Positions 35,901-43,332 of a DNA stretch of 64,000 nucleotides are shown one piece after another. Within the stretch, counting starts at the first letter, position 1; each line of letters starts with the position of its first letter. The translations under genes were made by a program, and so were the position numbers. The notes beneath the pieces were generated by a model. That model searched no databases, was not told where the DNA came from, and worked only from the letters and a program-made list of their open reading frames with translations. Source of the stretch: Larkinella knui (GTDB taxonomy: Bacteria; Bacteroidota; Bacteroidia; Cytophagales; Spirosomataceae); NCBI RefSeq assembly GCF_003858645.1, contig NZ_RQJP01000004.1, forward strand, positions 434,001-498,000, written 5' to 3'.

Positions 35901-37454
35901 CGACATCATGGGTACGTACGTCAGCGACAAAATAAAAGCACCGGCAATGGCAAAGCCCACGACCTGCGCCATAGGGCCGAACATCTTGCCTTCGATGCCC
36001 GACAGGGCCAGAATCGGCAGATAGACAATCAGGATGATGATTTCACCGAAAGCGGCTGAAGTACGAATCCGGCTGGCGGACTGGTAGATTTCTTCGTCCA
36101 TTTCGGCTTGAGAAAGAGCGTAGGAATCTCCATTAATTTCACCCCTCGACGGCGTGGCCTTTCGCTCGTCCACTCGTTCACTCTTTCGCTTGTGTAAATG
36201 GTGTAAGGTCGCTTCGACGATGATCACGGCGCCGTCTACAATCAGGCCGAAGTCGATGGCACCCAGGCTCATCAGGTTGCCCGAAACACCGAAAACCTGC
36301 ATCATGCCGACGGCAAACAGCATCGAAAGCGGTATGACCGACGCGACAACGAGCCCGGCCCGCCAGTTGCCCAGAAACAGGATGAGCACAAAAATGACAA
36401 TCAGCGCCCCTTCGATCAGGTTGCGGGTGACGGTGCTGATGGCGCGGCCCACGAGTTCGCTGCGATCCAGAAACGCATGAATGTCAACGCCTTCGGGCAG
36501 GGTTTTCCGAATCTGATCCATGCGGTTTTTGACCCGCCCGATGACTTCGTTGGCGTTTTCGCCTTTCAGCATCAGCACCAGCGCGCCCACAGCTTCGCCC
36601 TGTCCATTCCGGGTTAAGGCTCCGTAGCGGGTTGCCGAACCGTATTGCACCGTCGCCACATCACGGATCAAAACCGGCGCACCGCCCTTCGTCCGGCGAA
36701 TTACGATGCGGCCCATGTCGGCCAGATTGCCGACGAGTCCTTCGGAGCGGATGAAATAGGCGTTCGGTTTTTTGTCGATGTAGGCGCCCCCGGTATTCTG
36801 GTTGTTGCGCGACAAAGCCGTGAACAAATCATTGATACTGAGGCCGTAGGAACGAAGCCGGTCGGGGTCGATGGCAATTTCGTATTGTTTTAACAAACCA
36901 CCGAAACTGCTAACGTCGGCCACCCCGGGCGTTCCCAGCAGTTGCCGCCGGACCACCCAATCCTGCAAGGTCCGCAGTTCGGTCGTTGTATATTTCCCGG
37001 TAAAACCCGGTTTGGCGTAGATGACGTACTGATAAATCTCGCCCAAACCGGTGGTGACCGGTGCCATTTCCGGTTCGCCCGAACCCGCCGGAATCTGGCT
37101 TCGCGCGCTGGAAAGTCGTTCACTGATTTGCTGCCGCGCCCAGTAGAGGTCGGTCGATTCCTGAAAAACAAGGGTGACAACGGACAAACCAAAGCGGGAA
37201 AACGACCGGATTTCGGCGATTTCGGGAATGGTCGCCATCGTCTGTTCAATGGGGAAGGTGATGAGTCGCTCCACTTCCTGAGCCGCCAGCGCGGGTGAGC
37301 GGGTGATCACCTGCACCTGGTTGTTGGTAATATCGGGCACGGCGTCGATGGGCAAACGGCTGAGCGAATAACCGCCCCAGATCACCAGTGCCAGCGTCAA
37401 CAGGCCAATAATGAGTTTATTGTATATGGAAAAACGGATGATGGAGTCCAGCAT
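32988..37454 (-). CDS. czcA: CzcA-type heavy-metal RND pump fused to a TolC-like outer membrane domain
   Basis: This 1488-residue protein joins two parts. Residues about 1-1060 form a complete HME-RND pump. The helix-4 motif AIDFGLIVDGAVIIVE (Asp, Asp, Glu) is of the CzcA type and unlike CusA, suggesting Zn/Co/Cd/Ni export. Residues about 1080-1488 begin with a hydrophobic/signal-like segment (WLALGLIGISPETTAQT) and then form an OEP/TolC-like repeat (LSLEQALKQTFQNNPQVRV). The fusion therefore needs its C-terminal part on the outer side of the inner membrane. It is coupled to the adaptor gene by ATGA overlap. Confidence 0.93.
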   Translation of the reverse strand: MLDSIIRFSIYNKLIIGLLTLALVIWGGYSLSRLPIDAVPDITNNQVQVITRSPALAAQEVERLITFPIEQTMATIPEIAEIRSFSRFGLSVVTLVFQESTDLYWARQQISERLSSARSQIPAGSGEPEMAPVTTGLGEIYQYVIYAKPGFTGKYTTTELRTLQDWVVRRQLLGTPGVADVSSFGGLLKQYEIAIDPDRLRSYGLSINDLFTALSRNNQNTGGAYIDKKPNAYFIRSEGLVGNLADMGRIVIRRTKGGAPVLIRDVATVQYGSATRYGALTRNGQGEAVGALVLMLKGENANEVIGRVKNRMDQIRKTLPEGVDIHAFLDRSELVGRAISTVTRNLIEGALIVIFVLILFLGNWRAGLVVASVIPLSMLFAVGMMQVFGVSGNLMSLGAIDFGLIVDGAVIIVEATLHHLHKRKSERVDERKATPSRGEINGDSYALSQAEMDEEIYQSASRIRTSAAFGEIIILIVYLPILALSGIEGKMFGPMAQVVGFAIAGAFILSLTYVPMMSALVLSKTGSTKRTISDRMMDFFLRLYEPLIQGVMRQKALVLSLAVLLLAAAGWLFTTLGGEFIPTLDEGDFAVETRVVTGSSLSQTVDKTTQAERILLQKFPEVKEVISKIGAGEIPTDPMPIEAADLMIILKPRSEWTSASNRDELAEKMAEALEAIPGVSFGFQQPIQMRFNELISGAKQDVAVKIFGEDLDELTRLAKRVSSLITGIKGATDLYVEQVEGLPQIVIKLDREALARYGLAVDDVNRTISTAFAGESAGLVYEGERRFDLVVRLAGENRRSINDVQALTISGTDGPPIPLSEIATVELTPGPNQIQREDAKRRLTIGFNVRGRDVESVVTELQQKIGAQVTFPTGYFVTYGGQFENLIDAQKRLQVAVPVALGLIFLLLFLTFHSMRQALLIFSAIPLAAIGGVLALWLRGMPFSISAAVGFIALFGVAVLNGIVLLAEFNYQRRNGLTDLKRAIFQGTRIRLRPVLMTATVASLGFLPMALSNTAGAEVQKPLATVVIGGLITATLLTLIVLPVLYLVIEQRFGKRDQSLMPKPKTVAASGWPFIGWLALGLIGISPETTAQTTTPPIPLSLEQALKQTFQNNPQVRVSALTLSYEQALRGTASDVGKTDIMVTAGQYNSRYVDQSLQIGQRLPAPALIRSQKSLADARIGGAEAESRVTRQELAFQLKSAYYGLVYLQTLHRELTRQDSLFTEVVRAAGVRRRTGEGSLLEQTAAEVEARQLRMLLVQNRADQQIQYRRLQTLLGTNQLPQITDSILTARALRLPDSVALTQNPELALLRQQIEIARRETDVERSRLKPDYSFSVVNQSLRGIQTINGTDRFYTGVDRFTYGQVGISIPIVAKPLRARVRAAELGQQRTEAQLTARQRNLEGIFAELLQTYRKNRETLTYYEESALPQAALIRQQADRAYRAGEIGYIELFQNLRTASGIQTAYLAALNALNQTSINLEYLLGSTEP

Positions 37455-37550
37455 ACCGGCAAGGCGTTAAGATAAAAAAGGAGAGAATCGCCGATTCGTG
37501 GCGAGAGGCAGCCCGGTTGCACCGAACCGATTGGGCGCATGTATCCTGTC

Positions 37551-37880
37551 TTAGCCGAGTTGGGGTGGTTGCCAGCAGGAAACCGGCGCAGAAGGCAAGG
37601 TCGGCACGAAGGTAGAATGCCGAACGAAAGCAAATGAAAAAGCCGCAAAGGCAAAGTGAAAAACCGGGGTCGATTCCAGCACGGTTCCGCAACAGGCGCA
37701 GCCACAGAAAGGAGAACACAAATCGGCTCCAGTCTTGTCATCGTCGTGTTGGTGGTGGTCACTGGCCATCGTGGCCGTATTTTGTTTATCGACACGCACC
37801 GTCAGGCACCCGTCGGCGCAGGGCCAGGCGGAGAGAACCAGCAGGTGGACGCTCATCAACAAACAAATCAGGGATTTCAT
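37551..37880 (-). CDS. small Cys/His-rich exported protein (DUF6660-like)
   Basis: This is a 109-residue protein. The signal-like start MKSLICLLMSVHLLVLSAWPCADGC is followed by the metal-binding-like stretch ASDHHQHDDDKTGADLCSPFCGCACCG. Such proteins sit in front of czc-type clusters in Bacteroidota and I recall them as the DUF6660 family, but no function is established. The LCSPFCxCxCCG motif is the recognisable core. It is the first gene of the metal island, 96 bases before czcA. Confidence 0.7.
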   Translation of the reverse strand: MKSLICLLMSVHLLVLSAWPCADGCLTVRVDKQNTATMASDHHQHDDDKTGADLCSPFCGCACCGTVLESTPVFHFAFAAFSFAFVRHSTFVPTLPSAPVSCWQPPQLG

Positions 37881-38031
37881 ACCGCAAAGCTATTTGAAAA
37901 ACTCGTGCAACAGGTAGTCAAAAAGTGTTTTTGGTTACAAAACCGTTAAAAAAGAAAGATTTAGCCGCAGCCAACCAAGCCTGAAAGGCTTCAATCATTA
38001 GCCCCGGGCATCGCCCGGGGTTGGTTATACC

Positions 38032-38260
38032 CATCGGCGGGTTGGAATCATCAACGTGTTGAACCCATCGACGGTTGAACCCATTGGCGGGTGGAATCAT
38101 GGGCGGGTTGAACCATCAACGGGTACAACCCATTGGCGGGTTGAACCATCGACGGGTTGGAACCATCGACCGGTGGAATCATCGGCGGTTGAAATCATCC
38201 ACCGGTTGAACCCATCCACCGGTGGAATCATCGGCGGTTGAACCCATCGACGGTTGAAAC
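38032..38260 (+). repeat. left tandem array, about 14 units of 16-17 bases
   Basis: Consecutive units have the consensus CATCGACGGGTTGAACC, with variants such as CATTGGCGGGTGGAAT and CATCCACCGGTTGAACC. Units differ by substitutions and by one base in length. Confidence 0.85.
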
Positions 38261-38319
38261 CATCACCCACCATCCGTTCCCGTCCCATTATCCAACCTCC
38301 ATTCGTTCCCGTCCGATTC

Positions 38320-38564
38320 AACAACCCCCGGATGATCCAACCCCCGGATGGTCAACCCCGGGCGATCCAACCCCCGGATGATCCAACCCCGGGCGATCCA
38401 ACACCGGGATGATCCAACCCCGGATGATCAAATCCCCGGATGATCCAACCCCCGGGTAATTAACCCCGTCCGATCCAACAACCCCCGGGTAATCAACCCC
38501 GTCCGATCCAACAATCCCCGGGTAATCAATCCCGCCCGATCCAACAACCCCCGGGCGACCCAAT
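38320..38564 (-). repeat. right tandem array, about 16 units in the opposite orientation
   Basis: Units such as GGATGATCCAACCCCC, GGGCGATCCAACCCCC and the compound GTCCGATCCAACAACCCCC repeat. Their reverse complement (GGGGGTTGGATCATCC) resembles the left-array unit, giving the mirrored layout. A diverged bridge at 38261-38319 contains two copies of CGTTCCCGTCC. Confidence 0.8.
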
Positions 38565-38608
38565 CCCCGGGTGATACCCGGGGCTAATGATGGAAGCCTT
38601 TCAGGCTT

Positions 38609-38812
38609 TTGGGTGGACTGGCTTCTTTTTGTACTATCCATACAAACTATACGAACTCTTTCAGAATTGACTAAAACTAAGAACTAAAACGGGTTTGTTT
38701 TGATTTTACGGTCAGGTAAAGATGCGTTATATACTGATAATAAAGCTATTTTTGCACTTTAGACTCGTTAAGAGTAATTTGAATACAACCTGAAATTTGA
38801 ATTTTTTCAATA
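38609..38812. other. AT-rich intergenic region upstream of the MFS gene
   Basis: No gene is supported. The sequence turns AT-rich and probably contains the MFS promoter, but no convincing -7/-33 pair was identified. Confidence 0.4.
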
Positions 38813-39985
38813 ATGAATTTTACAATAGCTCATCGGTTATCACCCCGGATTTCCACGCGTACCATTCGTCGTGGCGCGGTAGGGGCTTTATTTTTCCTGC
38901 AGGGATTGTCTTTTGCCAGTTGGGCGTCGCGGATACCGAGCATTCAGCAAACGCTGGGATTAACGGATACGGAACTGGGTGGTGTTCTGCTGGCCCTTCC
39001 GGCGGGGCTGATGATTTCACTGCCGCTGGCGGGCTGGCTGACGACAAAAATCGGGAGTCGGAAAGTAGCCACGCTGGCCGTAGGACTCTACGCGCTCACG
39101 CTCCTGAGCCTGGGATTTGCGCAAAGTACGCTGCAATTGATGGCCTGCCTTTTCGTATTTGGTCTGGTTGGCAATATGGCCAACATCGCTATCAATACGC
39201 AGGCCGTGGGCGTTGAAGCCCTGTATGGCCGGCCGGTCATGGCGTCGTTTCACGGGTTGTGGAGTCTGGCGGGTTTTGCGGGAGCCATGATCGGTGCGTT
39301 CATGATTGGTGCCGGTATCGTTCCGTACCAGCATTTTGCGGCTATTCTGTTTTTTGCCCTGGCTGCGCTGGCGGTCGCATCCCGGTATATTTTGCCGGAA
39401 GATGCCAATACGAATTCCGACCAGCCCCTGTTTGCGAAACCGGATAAAACGCTGTTGATTCTGGGCATCATTGCCTTTTGCGCGATGATTTGCGAGGGTG
39501 CGATGTTCGACTGGAGCGGTATTTATTTCAAGAAAGTGATTCTGGCCGACAAGGCGATGGTGGGCGCGGGCTATACGGCTTTTATGAGTACGATGGCCCT
39601 GGGGCGGTTCATTGCCGACTGGTTTGCCACCCGGTACGGTTTGAAGCGCACGCTGCAACTGAGCGGAATTCTGATCGCTTCCGGTTTGCTGACTGCCGTT
39701 ACGTTTCCGTATCTGGGCACGGCCATCCTCGGCTTTTTTCTGGTCGGTTTCGGCGTTTCGTCGGTGGTTCCGCTGGTGTATAGTGCCGCCGGCAAATCCA
39801 CGGTTCTGTCACCGGGTGTGGCCCTGGCCGCTGTTTCGACCATCGGTTTTCTGGGTTTCCTGATTGGTCCTCCGTTGATCGGTTTTGTGGCCGGAGCCAC
39901 CAGTCTGCGCATTTCCTTCGTGATTATTGCCGGTATGGGCTTGTGCGTTGCCCTGATGGCCGGGAAGGTGAAAACGGCGGAATAA
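38813..39985 (+). CDS. MFS transporter (YbjJ-like)
   Basis: This is a 390-residue inner-membrane carrier with 12 predicted helices. The first helix region GALFFLQGLSFASWASRIPSIQQTLGLTDTELG and the MFS loop GWLTTKIGSRKVA match the YbjJ/FucP-like branch, as does the intrahelix motif NTQAVGVEALYGRPVMASFHGLWSLAGFAGA. FDWSGIYFKKVI in the second half is also typical. The substrate is unknown; sugars are likely for the broader group. It converges with the GDPD gene across a repeat-packed gap. Confidence 0.88.
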   Translation: MNFTIAHRLSPRISTRTIRRGAVGALFFLQGLSFASWASRIPSIQQTLGLTDTELGGVLLALPAGLMISLPLAGWLTTKIGSRKVATLAVGLYALTLLSLGFAQSTLQLMACLFVFGLVGNMANIAINTQAVGVEALYGRPVMASFHGLWSLAGFAGAMIGAFMIGAGIVPYQHFAAILFFALAALAVASRYILPEDANTNSDQPLFAKPDKTLLILGIIAFCAMICEGAMFDWSGIYFKKVILADKAMVGAGYTAFMSTMALGRFIADWFATRYGLKRTLQLSGILIASGLLTAVTFPYLGTAILGFFLVGFGVSSVVPLVYSAAGKSTVLSPGVALAAVSTIGFLGFLIGPPLIGFVAGATSLRISFVIIAGMGLCVALMAGKVKTAE

Positions 39986-40027
39986 GTAAGTTAAGCGTAA
40001 ATCAAAAGCGTTTTTTACCTCGGGAGG

Positions 40028-40046
40028 GCCGGGCCACCGGTGCGGT
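40028..40046. repeat. GC-rich intergenic repeat, copy 2
   Basis: GCCGGGCCACCGGTGCGGT differs by one base from the copy at 2180-2198. It lies just downstream of the MFS gene, next to two further palindromes. Confidence 0.5.
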
Positions 40047-40070
40047 ATTCTGTCAATCTAAAAACAACCA

Positions 40071-40118
40071 AGCCCCGGCGGGGCGTTCTGAACAAAAGCA
40101 GGACGCCCCGCCGGGGCT
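40071..40118. repeat. 20-base-pair stem-loop between convergent genes
   Basis: AGCCCCGGCGGGGCGT (40071-40086) and ACGCCCCGCCGGGGCT (40103-40118) pair exactly, and the stem extends four more pairs inward (one G-T) around the loop AACAAAAG. There is no T tract on either side. Confidence 0.9.
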
Positions 40119-40153
40119 CATAACATGAGCCGATCTGAAGACTAGTAACAGGA

Positions 40154-40168
40154 AGCTCCTCCGGAGCT
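40154..40168. repeat. small palindrome AGCTCC-TCC-GGAGCT
   Basis: A six-base-pair palindrome with a three-base loop lies two bases before the end of the GDPD gene, beside the larger stem-loop. Confidence 0.5.
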
Positions 40169-40170
40169 GA

Positions 40171-40953
40171 TCATCGGATTTGCTCCTTCGCCATTCCCAG
40201 CAGTTTTTCCGGTTCGTCGGTCGTGATAAAATCCGCTTTGCGTTCCAGCAGCCAGGTCATCATTTCGGGATCATTGACCGTCCAGACGTTGACGGTCAGT
40301 TTCTTCTGGTGAGCTTCCTGAATCCAATTTTCATTTTTCTTCATGATACTCTGGTGGTAATCAAGCCCGTATAAGCCGTCGGCTGCCAGCAGTTCCGGGG
40401 CTTTATCACCCATCAGATAAGCCACGTTGGCCGAGGGATCCAGTTCTTTTACTTTTTTGCAGACATCATAATCGAAACTGATGTAGTCGACCAGCTTCCG
40501 GGCTTTCAGCGCTTTTACGGTTTGTACGCATTTGGTCGCCAGCGCCAGGGAATGTTCCTTGCTGACTTTCGACGCCTTGATCTCCAGAATCAGGCGGGTT
40601 TTTTTCTGCTTTAGTCCTTCTTTTAAATAACTTTCCAGTGTAGGCAGCGATTCGCCATTGGCCAGTTTCAGCGCGTTAATGTCGGCGGCAGGAGCGGTTT
40701 CGAGCGAAACGCCTTGCAGAATATGATCGTGATTGACCACCAGCGCCGAATCGGCGGTCATGTGAACATCGAACTCACTGCCGTAGCAGCCGAGCTTGAT
40801 GGCCTGTTGCAACGACGCAATCGAATTTTGGGGAGCACCGGTATTTTTCCAGGCGCCCCGGTGGGCAATCACTTTGGTTTGTGCCATGCTCTGAAAGGCG
40901 GAACCGATGAGCAGTACGCCGGCGAATACTAAACTAAACGATGCGGTTTTCAT
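40171..40953 (-). CDS. exported glycerophosphodiester phosphodiesterase
   Basis: This 260-residue secreted enzyme has a signal peptide ending near FQSMAQ. The catalytic core has the GDPD motif VIAHRGAWKNTGAPQNSIASLQQAI, then GSEFDVHMTADSALVVNHD, with His/Arg/Glu/Asp residues for Ca-assisted cleavage of glycerophosphodiesters. VNVWTVNDPEMMTWLLERKADFITTDEPEKL is the typical C-terminal end. It hydrolyses deacylated phospholipids outside the cytoplasm. A TAnnTTTG box lies shortly upstream on its own strand. Confidence 0.9.
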   Translation of the reverse strand: MKTASFSLVFAGVLLIGSAFQSMAQTKVIAHRGAWKNTGAPQNSIASLQQAIKLGCYGSEFDVHMTADSALVVNHDHILQGVSLETAPAADINALKLANGESLPTLESYLKEGLKQKKTRLILEIKASKVSKEHSLALATKCVQTVKALKARKLVDYISFDYDVCKKVKELDPSANVAYLMGDKAPELLAADGLYGLDYHQSIMKKNENWIQEAHQKKLTVNVWTVNDPEMMTWLLERKADFITTDEPEKLLGMAKEQIR

Positions 40954-40975
40954 ACGATTTTGCGGATTAACAGCG

Positions 40976-40983
40976 CAAATGTA
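40976..40983 (-). promoter_or_regulatory. possible Bacteroidota -7 box upstream of the GDPD gene
   Basis: Minus-strand TACATTTG fits TAnnTTTG and ends 23 bases before the start codon. No clear -33 element was seen. Confidence 0.35.
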
Positions 40984-41069
40984 ACAGAGAAGCCATCAGA
41001 GAACAGGTTATTCGCTAAAAATCGGGCGTTCTTAACCGAAATATAACAATACGCTCATAAATTTAAAGT

Positions 41070-41077
41070 TACATTTG
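41070..41077 (+). promoter_or_regulatory. possible Bacteroidota -7 box upstream of the ABM-like gene
   Basis: TACATTTG fits TAnnTTTG and lies about 30 bases before the ATG. No clear -33 element was seen. Confidence 0.35.
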
Positions 41078-41107
41078 ATAACAGTTTAACCCTTAACTCA
41101 TTAGAAG

Positions 41108-41404
41108 ATGTACGCACGTGTTATCCAGGTTCCGTTAAAGCCCGACACAATCAATGAAGCAACGGCTTATTTTCGTGATTCGGTAGGTCCTGCACTCAAG
41201 GAACTGGCCGGTTTCAAAAACAGCCGTTTTTTAACCGATTCCACTACCAATAAATGCCTGATGGTGACGCTCTGGGAATCGGAAGAAGCCCGAACGAATG
41301 CCGAAACCAACGGGTTTCTTCAGGGCGTTCTGAAGAATATGGGCAGCTATTTTGCCGGATCACCGGCTATCGATTATTACGAGGTTGGCGTTCAGGTGGT
41401 TTAA
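41108..41404 (+). CDS. antibiotic-biosynthesis-monooxygenase-like (ABM) small protein
   Basis: This is a 98-residue cytoplasmic protein with the dimeric alpha-beta barrel layout of ABM proteins: MYARVIQVPLKPDTINEATAYFRDSVGPAL, then GFKNSRFLTDSTTNKCLMVTLWESEEA, and a C-terminal strand DYYEVGVQVV. The family includes quinol monooxygenases and heme-degrading enzymes, but most small members have no assigned role. It is isolated: the GDPD gene lies divergently upstream, and an inverted repeat then a convergent chitinase gene follow. No catalytic residue could be fixed. Confidence 0.75.
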   Translation: MYARVIQVPLKPDTINEATAYFRDSVGPALKELAGFKNSRFLTDSTTNKCLMVTLWESEEARTNAETNGFLQGVLKNMGSYFAGSPAIDYYEVGVQVV

Positions 41405-41415
41405 GAAAAGAGTTG

Positions 41416-41486
41416 GTTCGCGGAGATAAGCGGAGGAGAAGGAGGTAAGCAAAAATACGAACTCTGCTCCGCTTGCCTCCGCGAAC
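41416..41486. repeat. 20-base inverted repeat between the ABM gene and the chitinase gene
   Basis: Left arm GTTCGCGGAGATAAGCGGAG and right arm CTCCGCTTGCCTCCGCGAAC pair with two mismatches around about 31 bases. It may stop transcription from both sides, but there is no T run. Confidence 0.8.
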
Positions 41487-41495
41487 TAATTCTAT

Positions 41496-42653
41496 TTACT
41501 TCGCCAGCTCCCGAACCAGCACATCCAGTAATTTATCTTCCTTTAAATCAAGGGTATACTCCCAGAACATCGCGCCCGCTAGTCCCTTGGACTTGACATA
41601 GGCAATTTTATGAACCATCGCTTCCTTGTCGGCGTATGAAATGAACGTACGGCTTTCGGGATTCCATAAATAAGGCGCTTTGGCCTTGTCATCCCAATAC
41701 CGCGTATACCCATTTTTGTTGATGTAGTTGGCGACCAGGTCGTCGTAATTCGGACTTAGGTGCTTGCCTGCCGAGGGTTGAAACAAACCGTTATTGACCG
41801 GGTTGACCGCCGTCCAGCCACGACCATAAAAAGGTAATCCCAGCACAATTTTGCTGGCCGGAACCCCGGCTTTAATGTGACCGTTGACGGCATCGTCGGA
41901 ACTGTTGCGGGAATGATCGCTGAGGGCCGATTGATAGAGCGGACTGTGGTGGCCGGTTTTTTTATCGTTTCCGTGGTACAGATCGTATGTCATGATATTG
42001 ACGTAATCGAGGTATTTCTGCGCCTTGCCCAATTCGGTGTGGTTTACGAAAGCCGTATCGCCCCCGGTGGCCGCCGTTAGCAAATAATGCCGGGATGCGG
42101 GGCGGTTGTCCTTCCGGCCTTGCGCATCCAGCTGTTCCCGTAACTCTTTCAGCAGCAGCGTGAAATTCTGTTTATCAACCGGGCGGAAAATGTTGTTTTC
42201 GCCAATTTGATCCGGATATTCCCAGTCAATATCGACGCCGTCGAGCTGGTGTTTTTTCATAAACGAAACCGCACTGTGGGCAAATTTCTTCCGGGCCGCA
42301 TCCGTCAGCGACGCGTCCGAAAAATACCGGCATCCGCCCCAGCCGCCGATGGAAATCAGAATTTGCAGATCCTTATTGATGGTTTTCAAGGAATTTAGCG
42401 TGGCCAGATTGACCGAATCCCTGGCCCGGATCGGAGCCAATTCACCGTTCCGAGCCGGAACCGCAAAGGCGTAGTTGATGTGCGTCAGCTTCTGCGGTTC
42501 AATGTCACTTTTGGTCCAGCCGCCCCCGCCAACGTACCCGATCAGAACGTATTTTTTGGGTTTGGACTGGCCCGAAACCGGGTCAGAAAAAAGAGTAAAG
42601 TGGCCAAAAAAAAGGAGAAATAGAAGGAGGGAAATACCGTGCGGTTGTTTCAT
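41496..42653 (-). CDS. GH18 family chitinase
   Basis: This is a secreted glycoside hydrolase of about 385 residues. The signal peptide LLLFLLFFGHFTLFSDPVSGQ begins a few residues after the chosen ATG; an upstream frame adds 22 residues that look untranslated. The GH18 core has YVLIGYVGGGGWTKSD, ISIGGWGGCRYFSDAS (SxGG), and the catalytic DGVDIDWEYP with proton-donor Glu145. VNIMTYDLYHG and MFWEYTLD are later barrel strands. It should cleave chitin or related beta-1,4-GlcNAc polymers outside the cell. Confidence 0.93.
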   Translation of the reverse strand: MKQPHGISLLLFLLFFGHFTLFSDPVSGQSKPKKYVLIGYVGGGGWTKSDIEPQKLTHINYAFAVPARNGELAPIRARDSVNLATLNSLKTINKDLQILISIGGWGGCRYFSDASLTDAARKKFAHSAVSFMKKHQLDGVDIDWEYPDQIGENNIFRPVDKQNFTLLLKELREQLDAQGRKDNRPASRHYLLTAATGGDTAFVNHTELGKAQKYLDYVNIMTYDLYHGNDKKTGHHSPLYQSALSDHSRNSSDDAVNGHIKAGVPASKIVLGLPFYGRGWTAVNPVNNGLFQPSAGKHLSPNYDDLVANYINKNGYTRYWDDKAKAPYLWNPESRTFISYADKEAMVHKIAYVKSKGLAGAMFWEYTLDLKEDKLLDVLVRELAK

Positions 42654-42743
42654 CAGAAGGTTGGTAAAATACGATTTGCAGAAAAGGTGTAAAATTAACA
42701 CCAACGGTGGAACGTCCAAGTCAGCCAGCGGACTGGCCGGTGA

Positions 42744-43283
42744 TTACGAATCCAATTCTTTCAGAAACTGCAGCCCTTCAGGCCAACTCGTATGACCCGA
42801 ACTGACATTGATATGGCCCGCAGCACCAATAGTTACCAATTTGCTGCCCCAGGCTTCGGCAAAAAGTGTGGCGCGTGCCAGGGTGACGTAAAAATCGTCG
42901 GTGCTGGCGACCACAATCGACGGAAAAGGAAGTTTGAAAAGTGGAATAGGCGTAAATCCAGTTGTTCCGGCCGGATATGAATCGGCTTCGGTGTCGCTTG
43001 GTGCCACAAGTAAAGCCCCTTTGATGGGCCGCTGAAAGGTGCGCGCCCAAAAAGCAATGGTCGAGCAGGCTAAACTGTGGCCCACGAGTACTACCTTGGC
43101 GGGATCATTGGCCAGAACAGCCCGATCGATCTCATTGATCCAGTCGTTACAAACCGGGGCGTCCCATTCCTGTTGGTTAACGCGTTTAAAATCAGGGTGC
43201 TGGCGCTCCCACTCACTTTGCCAGTGGTTTTTGCCCGAATTGCCCAGACCGGGCAGAATCAGTACGGTGGAGGTAAAGTTCAT
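42744..43283 (-). CDS. RBBP9/YdeN-like alpha/beta hydrolase
   Basis: This 179-residue cytoplasmic serine hydrolase has the family starts LILPGLGNSGKNHWQSEWE and VNQQEWDAPVCNDW, the nucleophile elbow VGHSLACST, the acid/structural part ASTDDFYVT, and the histidine in AGHINVSSG. These match the small RBBP9/YdeN group, of unknown physiological substrate. It stands alone between the chitinase and cupin genes on the same strand. Confidence 0.88.
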   Translation of the reverse strand: MNFTSTVLILPGLGNSGKNHWQSEWERQHPDFKRVNQQEWDAPVCNDWINEIDRAVLANDPAKVVLVGHSLACSTIAFWARTFQRPIKGALLVAPSDTEADSYPAGTTGFTPIPLFKLPFPSIVVASTDDFYVTLARATLFAEAWGSKLVTIGAAGHINVSSGHTSWPEGLQFLKELDS

Positions 43284-43332
43284 ACAAGGTAGTCGCGGAT
43301 GGTTTTTATGTAGTAAATCCGATTTCGACCAA

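Larger units (their letters stand above)
37977..38608. repeat. 632-base mirrored tandem-repeat element bounded by inverted hairpin pairs
   Basis: The left end is hairpin AAGCCTGAAAGGCTT (37977-37991) followed by hairpin CCCCGGGC-ATC-GCCCGGGG (38002-38020). The right end is the mirror order: CCCCGGGT-GAT-ACCCGGGG (38565-38583), then AAGCCTTTCAGGCTT (38594-38608). The terminal ~32 bases are reverse complements with one mismatch, including CAATCATTAGCC/GGCTAATGATGG. Between lie two arrays of 14-20-base degenerate units in opposite orientation, so the whole element is a large imperfect inverted repeat. No gene is supported inside it. It lies between the metal island and an MFS gene. Confidence 0.9.

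Noticed and set aside
37977-38608. A CRISPR array explanation for the repeat region
   Set aside because: Units are adjacent, degenerate and 14-20 bases long with no unique spacers, and no cas genes are nearby.
38318-38641. A 107-codon Gly/Val/Pro repeat frame within the mirrored repeat element
   Set aside because: It is only the translation of the degenerate DNA units; the unit length is not a fixed multiple of three and no start or flanking signals support it.
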